A DNA stretch of 64,000 nt, taken from Paenibacillus taichungensis. Lineage in GTDB: Bacteria > Bacillota > Bacilli > Paenibacillales > Paenibacillaceae. Below the pieces are notes generated by a model that saw only the letters and a list, made by a program, of their open reading frames with translations, did not search any database and was not told where the DNA came from. Shown here in pieces: positions 59,811 to 64,000 of the stretch (positions are counted from its first letter, which is position 1; each line of letters starts with the position of its first letter). Made by a program: the position numbers and the translations under genes. Location of the stretch: assembly GCF_013359905.1 (NCBI RefSeq), contig NZ_JABMCC010000108.1:186001-250000 (forward strand), in the 5' to 3' direction.

Positions 59811-60264
59811 GAGCTAATCCCTCCCTGGAATAGTTTTTTTAACGTTTTCGTAATGAGCCAAAATCAGATTTAAATATCGTATATGTGATAGCTGAATTAA
59901 AAGTAAAGCGCTTACATTATAATGTATGACAAACGAGCCTATGTCTCATCTCGGTATTCTTGCTGCATGCGGCATATCAACCGGGTCAACTTTCTTCCAT
60001 ATCAGTCTCTTATACCACCACCTCCTATATAGAAATAATATAGATCCAAATTACTGGTAATATCATTAAAATAATACCATTATATTACATGCCATGGCAA
60101 TGAAAATAGCTATCAGCCTGCCGTAATCTCTCTCTGTTTTTTTGTATCTTATCCAGATAAAAAATAGCGACCGCTCTCCGTAACCCTACCGGAAATCAAT
60201 CGCCTCGCCTCTACTTCCCGTTATCCAAAATATTTGTTCATTGTCCCTATCGTGATCTTAGAAC
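59811..60264. other. 454-bp intergenic region
   Basis: Holds the PL4 promoter region with a cre box (59901-59917) and -10 hexamer. An isolated strong ribosome site (AGGAGGTGGTGG on minus, ~60014-60025) is followed within three codons by a stop. I see no gene here. Confidence 0.5.
59901..59921 (-). promoter_or_regulatory. cre box beside the -10 of the PL4 gene
   Basis: On the minus strand TATAAT (59916-59921) runs into TGTAAGCGCTTTACTT (59902-59917), a good CcpA site just downstream of the -10, a position that gives repression. Confidence 0.7.
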
Positions 60265-60618
60265 TTAGAAGCGGCCTATCGCTACGAACACGGCTAACGC
60301 CAGGAACACGATATTCACGCCAATTTGCTTATACTCCTTACGGGCAATGTGGAATATGGCTCCTAACAGTACAACGACAGCAAGACCAATGGCCGCCAGT
60401 GGCGTCAATCCAGGGGCGATATCTGTTGCTTGAGGAACAATAAGTCCAATGACCCCAACTAGTTCCAAGATCCCGATAAAAAATACTAACCCTCTCGAAA
60501 CTTCGCTTGCCCAAGGCCACGATTTCTTTGCCTGTTCATACTGGAACGCCTTCATCCATCCCGAGAAAATAAATCCTAAACCCAATATACCTTGAACAAT
60601 CCATAACGCCATATTCAT
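60265..60618 (-). CDS. DoxX-family membrane protein
   Basis: 117-aa protein with four hydrophobic helices. It begins MNMALWIVQGILGLGFIFSG and has LVFFIGILELVGVIGLIVPQ and a last helix NIVFLALAVFVAIGRF, the DoxX/DoxD-like pattern. ATG 60618 follows AGAGGGG. Divergent from an HxlR regulator, which probably controls it under redox or electrophile stress (inference). Confidence 0.88.
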   Translation of the reverse strand: MNMALWIVQGILGLGFIFSGWMKAFQYEQAKKSWPWASEVSRGLVFFIGILELVGVIGLIVPQATDIAPGLTPLAAIGLAVVVLLGAIFHIARKEYKQIGVNIVFLALAVFVAIGRF

Positions 60619-60679
60619 AACTCGTAAGCCCCTCTTCTTGTATATGATCAACACCTAGGCATATAATATTTTATGGGGT

Positions 60680-60694
60680 AACTATTTGGAAGTA
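60680..60694. promoter_or_regulatory. YodB/HxlR-type operator
   Basis: AACT-n7-AGTA matches three of four bases plus spacing of the TACT-n7-AGTA consensus known for Bacillus YodB, in the DoxX/HxlR divergent region. Confidence 0.5.
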
Positions 60695-60760
60695 GGCACT
60701 TAAACTAAACATAGTATACAAAAAGAAACCTTAGATAAATAAAGGAGTTGAGGGCATCAT

Positions 60761-61120
60761 ATGAGTACTTACTGCAAGTTTGAAACGGCGTTGGACATTC
60801 TTGTTGGAAAATGGAAACCGGTGATCTTACTTCGGCTTTTCGCCAATGGCACCATGAGATTTAGCGAGCTTCAGAGGGCCATCCCTGACATTACCAAGAA
60901 AATGCTCACCCAACAATTAAGGGAATTGGAGTACCACGACATCGTCCATCGTGAGGTCTATCAGCAGATTCCTCCCAAAGTAGAGTACTCCATCACGGAG
61001 TACGGTCAACGAATGACCCCTTTATTACAGGCCATGAATGATTGGGGCGAGGGTCACATCGATCATTTGAACGAGCTTTATGGGGAAGATCTGACGACTG
61101 AGCTACCTGAACGCAGCTAA
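60761..61120 (+). CDS. HxlR-family transcriptional regulator (third of three)
   Basis: 119-aa regulator. It has a Cys near the N-terminus (STYCKFETALDILVGKWKP; Cys5), the position used for redox sensing in YodB and HypR. MRFSELQRAIPDITKKMLTQ and PPKVEYSITEYGQRM follow. AAAGGAGTTGAGG precedes the ATG. The single Cys and TACT-n7-AGTA-like operator support a quinone/diamide sensor role (inference). Confidence 0.9.
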   Translation: MSTYCKFETALDILVGKWKPVILLRLFANGTMRFSELQRAIPDITKKMLTQQLRELEYHDIVHREVYQQIPPKVEYSITEYGQRMTPLLQAMNDWGEGHIDHLNELYGEDLTTELPERS

Positions 61121-61190
61121 ACAATACACCGGTGATCTCACCATTAACATTACGTTCTTCTTCTACAGCATGAATGAGAGGTTTTAACTG

Positions 61191-61223
61191 AAAAAGCTGC
61201 ACCCTTTGTTACGGATGCAGCCT
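61191..61223 (-). terminator. terminator of the TPR-SUKH gene
   Basis: GCTGCATCC pairs with GGGTGCAGC, then TTTTTC on the minus strand. Confidence 0.75.
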
Positions 61224-61259
61224 CTTCAATATTTTATATCACAGGAAGCTATCACCTTC

Positions 61260-62225
61260 TTACAGTGAACCCTCAAGGTTTGCAGGTTGATTTCCCTCAT
61301 TCACCAAACCTTGAATAAAGGTCTCAACATTGGGCGCAAGCCAAGTGATCTTGTAGCCTTCTGCTTTATTCACATGGACAACCTCGGGCTCGCCGGCATT
61401 GCCGGATTCACGATAATCCAGCATCACGACCTCTGAATTGGAAGAACACTCACATAGAATGACACCAATCTCAGGATAACCCCCTTTTTCTATGATCGCT
61501 CGACTGCCCGCTTCTCCACACAGTGAATGTGCCTTTTCCCGTCCAACACCCAGGATATTGGAAATTTCAACTTGAATCTTCCCATCACTCTCCGCCTGAC
61601 TAACCGGAAAATAACGATAGTGGGGCACACCACCATTATGTAGTTTCATCATGTTCACATAGAATGTCGGCAGCTTGAACACCAATTGATCCTCCACTGC
61701 TTCAATTTGCTCATCGGTAGGAGGGGACAACACATATTGATCGACGTTTGCTGGACTGTCATTCCAGAAGCTCGTCGATTCGGGGTGGATACCAGGTGCA
61801 GCTTCGATGGTGGTTTCAGTGATTGAATGGACTGTATCCACAGGCACCTCTACCGCTTCTTCTGTGAGCTCGTCTGCTGTTTTATTCCGAATCCATTCCA
61901 GGAACTCCTGTGTATCCTCATCTCCCGGCTCTAATCGGTCCGCTGCTTCGAAAGCTTCACGCGCGTTCTCATATTGCTCCAAATAATAATACGCCAGACC
62001 AATGCGGTAATGCCAAAGCGGGTCATTTTGTCCCTCTTCTTCAACCGACAGGAATTGCTCCACCGCCTCCTGGTAACGCTCCATATTATTCAACGCTCTA
62101 CCCAGATGGTTGACCAGAATATAATTCCGATCCTCTTCCGGAACCTCTGTAATCGCATCTATAATCTCTTCATACTCATCCTGTTCATGCCAAGCCTCTA
62201 GCCGTTCCAAGAGTTCATCATTCAT
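61260..62225 (-). CDS. TPR-SUKH (SMI1/KNR4) fusion protein
   Basis: 321-aa acidic soluble protein. Residues ~1-115 contain three TPRs (NYILVNHLGRALNNMERYQE, HYRIGLAYYYLEQYENAREA). After an acidic linker, residues ~165-305 form a SUKH/SMI1-KNR4 domain (QIEAVEDQLVFKLPTFYVNM, LHNGGVPHYRYFP, then ISNILGVG). SUKH domains are common immunity proteins of polymorphic toxins. No toxin gene is visible in the window. GGGAGGCAAGG precedes the ATG. Confidence 0.87.
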   Translation of the reverse strand: MNDELLERLEAWHEQDEYEEIIDAITEVPEEDRNYILVNHLGRALNNMERYQEAVEQFLSVEEEGQNDPLWHYRIGLAYYYLEQYENAREAFEAADRLEPGDEDTQEFLEWIRNKTADELTEEAVEVPVDTVHSITETTIEAAPGIHPESTSFWNDSPANVDQYVLSPPTDEQIEAVEDQLVFKLPTFYVNMMKLHNGGVPHYRYFPVSQAESDGKIQVEISNILGVGREKAHSLCGEAGSRAIIEKGGYPEIGVILCECSSNSEVVMLDYRESGNAGEPEVVHVNKAEGYKITWLAPNVETFIQGLVNEGNQPANLEGSL

Positions 62226-62288
62226 TGACCTTGCCTCCCTGTCTTATTCGTTGTAGAAATTATATCAATAAATTATGAATAAAAAAAA

Positions 62289-62308
62289 CGCAGCTTCATC
62301 GAGCTGCG
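62289..62308 (-). terminator. terminator of the 207-aa gene
   Basis: CGCAGCT-tcatcg-AGCTGCG, followed on the minus strand by TTTTTTTT. Confidence 0.85.
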
Positions 62309-62373
62309 AACAATAATCATCGTGAAGTGATCGAATGATAGATATCGATAATTTACGCCTACCTTGCTGTAAC

Positions 62374-62997
62374 CTATTTGGTATTCATAACAAGCGAATA
62401 TTTATTGAAAATCCAAGACTCCCTCATATCATTCATAGCTTCTTTGCTAACCCGAACAGAAGTCTTTTGCTCGTGTAAACCTTCTGGTGCAGGTACGGAA
62501 AACCGCAGCAATTTGGCTATTTTTTTTATTTCATTTGCTACTTCATGATATAACCCATACGTTAACGGCCGATGCTCCCGAATATCCTCGTATATATAAT
62601 ATTTCCCAATCTCATCTTCCAAATCCATTTGGACCCCTTTAGGAAACGATAGCACGATAGACGGCAATTCATCCTCCGCCCATTGTCCAAGATACGGGAA
62701 GCTGACACCCTCGTTTTTCAAGAAAAATCCAGACTTCCCCTGATCCAGCTTACTCAAGAGCGAATATACGAAATGAGGGGGAATCTCCTCTCTGTTCTCT
62801 TCCTTCGTAGCAGTAAAAGATTGATAAAATCGGCTATACGTTTCATATACCTGATCATAATCATACTTGGTCTGCGCATGATTGGGTCTGATAAATTGAA
62901 CCTGTTTCTGCTCGAAAAGGGCTAGCAGGCTTTTGAGCTCTTCAGGCGTAATGAAAAATTTCAGTTTATAAAATCCACTGTTCTTTAATCGTTCCAT
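62374..62997 (-). CDS. hypothetical protein, 207 aa
   Basis: Soluble charged protein without signal peptide or membrane segment. It begins MERLKNSGFYKLKFFITPEE, with an aromatic-rich centre (YETYSRFYQSFTATKEENRE) and a C-terminal basic part. GGTGGTGAGAGA precedes the ATG and a terminator follows. I do not recognise a family. Its position next to a SUKH protein and glycosyltransferases gives no firm clue. Confidence 0.75.
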   Translation of the reverse strand: MERLKNSGFYKLKFFITPEELKSLLALFEQKQVQFIRPNHAQTKYDYDQVYETYSRFYQSFTATKEENREEIPPHFVYSLLSKLDQGKSGFFLKNEGVSFPYLGQWAEDELPSIVLSFPKGVQMDLEDEIGKYYIYEDIREHRPLTYGLYHEVANEIKKIAKLLRFSVPAPEGLHEQKTSVRVSKEAMNDMRESWIFNKYSLVMNTK

Positions 62998-63165
62998 TCT
63001 CTCACCACCAATTGTAAAATGGAGTCTCCTATTTCACCACTATTAGTTGAAGAGAGCCTTATGTGCGAATTCTCCATTTTGTAGATATGCCGTTCCTCTT
63101 ATTTGCTGTCCACATATTTTGAAGAGAGATAGTTTTGAACATAACGGATAAGGGGAGCGGTCCAC

Positions 63166-63903
63166 ATGGGAGTCATGCCAAAAAGCTCTATCAAAAAGCA
63201 GGGAGTTTCTATTATTGCCTGCACGAAACGCCAAAGCTATATAAGAAACCTATTTAAGAACTACAGCCGACAGATCCACGCCAAGAAAGAACTTATCATT
63301 ATTATCAACAACAATAACATCCCCCTCAAGCCTTATCTCAGTCTAGCGAAAAAGTTCCCAAACGTACACGTATATCGTCTTCCGGAACGTATCTCCCTAG
63401 GTGCCTGTCTTAATTACGCGATCAAGAAAACGAAATACAACTATATTGCCAAGTTTGATGATGATGATTACTACGCTCCCTATTATTTGACGGAAAGTTT
63501 GCTGACCTTTCAAAGAACCAAAGCCGATGTCATTGGCAAGCGGTCTCATTATATGTATTTACGTGGGTCAAAGACGTTTATTCTTCGTTTTCCACAAGAT
63601 GAACATCGACCTGTGACTCTAATCCCTGGCGCAACGCTAGTTTTTAAACGCAAGGTGATAAACAAAGTGCCTTTCCCAAATCAAAGCGTCGGTGAGGATG
63701 ATCTTTTTTGCATTAGAAGCAAACGAAAAGGATACCGCGTTTATTCTGCTGGAAAAAATAACTTTGTCGCGATCCGCAGGAGAAACTCATCCAACCATAC
63801 ATGGATCATTAGCGATAAAGAACTGATCTCTCAGAGCCGAAAAATACCTTCTGTTACGAATTACAAGAAATATGTGCAGAAAAAGCCAAAGGGCTTATTA
63901 TAA
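63166..63903 (+). CDS. glycosyltransferase family 2-like protein
   Basis: 245-aa GT-A-fold glycosyltransferase. It begins GVSIIACTKRQSYIRNLF (nucleotide-sugar-binding beta strand), has the Asp-rich metal motif AKFDDDDYYAP (~105), a GATLVFKRKV acceptor-side segment and SVGEDDLFC (~185) with the likely catalytic Asp. The size fits small GT2 enzymes near spore- or cell-surface loci. AGGGGAGCGG precedes the ATG. Its stop overlaps the start of a close paralogue (TAATG). Confidence 0.87.
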   Translation: MGVMPKSSIKKQGVSIIACTKRQSYIRNLFKNYSRQIHAKKELIIIINNNNIPLKPYLSLAKKFPNVHVYRLPERISLGACLNYAIKKTKYNYIAKFDDDDYYAPYYLTESLLTFQRTKADVIGKRSHYMYLRGSKTFILRFPQDEHRPVTLIPGATLVFKRKVINKVPFPNQSVGEDDLFCIRSKRKGYRVYSAGKNNFVAIRRRNSSNHTWIISDKELISQSRKIPSVTNYKKYVQKKPKGLL

Positions 63904-64000
63904 TGGTGAACCCAGACCGTTCTCTTGATTTGAATGGAGTTTCTATCATTGTTTGTACCAAACGGCGACAATGCATGGGCAACCTTTTTCGTAACTACAG
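63903..64000 (+). CDS. second glycosyltransferase, 5' end only
   Basis: Starts in the TAATG overlap with the previous gene and runs off the window. The first ~32 residues include GVSIIVCTKRRQCMGNLFRN, nearly identical in pattern to the first enzyme, so this is a tandem paralogue translated by coupling. Confidence 0.8.
   Translation, partial: MVNPDRSLDLNGVSIIVCTKRRQCMGNLFRNY

Noticed and set aside
60014..60028. AGGAGGTGGTGG on the minus strand as the start of a gene
   Set aside because: The following GTG frame stops after two codons and the next ATG frame after four.
63043..63234. 63-codon minus ORF upstream of the glycosyltransferase
   Set aside because: It overlaps the ribosome site and start of the glycosyltransferase gene on the other strand and has no coding signature.

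Overview
The window looks like chromosomal DNA of a Paenibacillus-type Gram-positive bacterium (Bacillota). The evidence is an S-layer-homology protein, a Spo0E-like sporulation phosphatase, a DbpA/YxiN helicase, YtrA-type GntR control of an ABC transporter, strong AGGAGG ribosome sites, TTG/GTG starts, and secreted plant-polysaccharide enzymes with CcpA (cre) boxes. I see no rRNA, tRNA, CRISPR, insertion sequence or prophage. Most intergenic gaps hold clear Rho-independent terminators.

Layout. 1-4.6 kb: a HAD phosphatase and a UgpABE-type sugar ABC operon, divergent from a GbsR/MarR-like regulator. 4.7-8.7 kb: a very large SLH surface protein built from three ~255-residue repeats. 9-10.4 kb: an SDR with a divergent HxlR regulator. 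10.5-14.1 kb: a glycerate module (CdaR, glycerate kinase, GntP permease) with matching putative CdaR operator sequences. 14.3-21.6 kb: housekeeping and accessory genes (Lrp, VOC, papain-fold hydrolase, CdsA-like enzyme, lipoprotein, EamA, Ada, PEP-mutase-like). 21.7-23.7 kb: a GntR-ABC operon. 23.7-25.6 kb: Spo0E-like gene and a peptide-signalling cassette. 25.8-38 kb: AKR, lipid kinase, LRR protein, AraC plus GH30, GH10 xylanase, MFS exporter, 5'-nucleotidase, lipoprotein. 38-41.6 kb: macrolide phosphotransferase behind a putative attenuator, and dbpA. 41.8-50.8 kb: GH43 enzyme, a WYL regulator divergent from a DHFR-like protein, a CE2-type esterase, and a TetR operon. 50.8-57.7 kb: MBL hydrolase, orphan histidine kinase, DinB, PRISE-like reductase, and a HxlR/MarR/SDR/SDR cluster. 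57.9-64 kb: a frameshifted small lipoprotein, PL4 rhamnogalacturonan lyase, DoxX/HxlR pair, a TPR-SUKH protein, and two tandem glycosyltransferases running off the edge.

The most interesting element is not in any long ORF. Downstream of, and overlapping by 38 nt, the 460-residue HTH-TPR gene (24146-25528, minus) lies a 46-codon ORF (24043-24183). It encodes a short basic N-terminus, a hydrophobic signal-like segment and a polar tail ending NDHGLGT, followed at once by a terminator. This is the architecture of an RRNPP/AimR-like (Paenibacillus 'Alo'-type) receptor with its secreted pheromone precursor. The second is the mph leader (39049-39317), where a terminator just before the ribosome site can be displaced by a complementary upstream segment.

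Carbon use ties the enzymes together. The GH10, GH43 and PL4 genes each have a cre box in their upstream region, so all three are probably under catabolite repression. Several regulators have recognisable palindromes beside their targets (CdaR, TetR, MarR, GntR, HxlR). All functional calls rest on reading motifs and architecture; no database search was possible.
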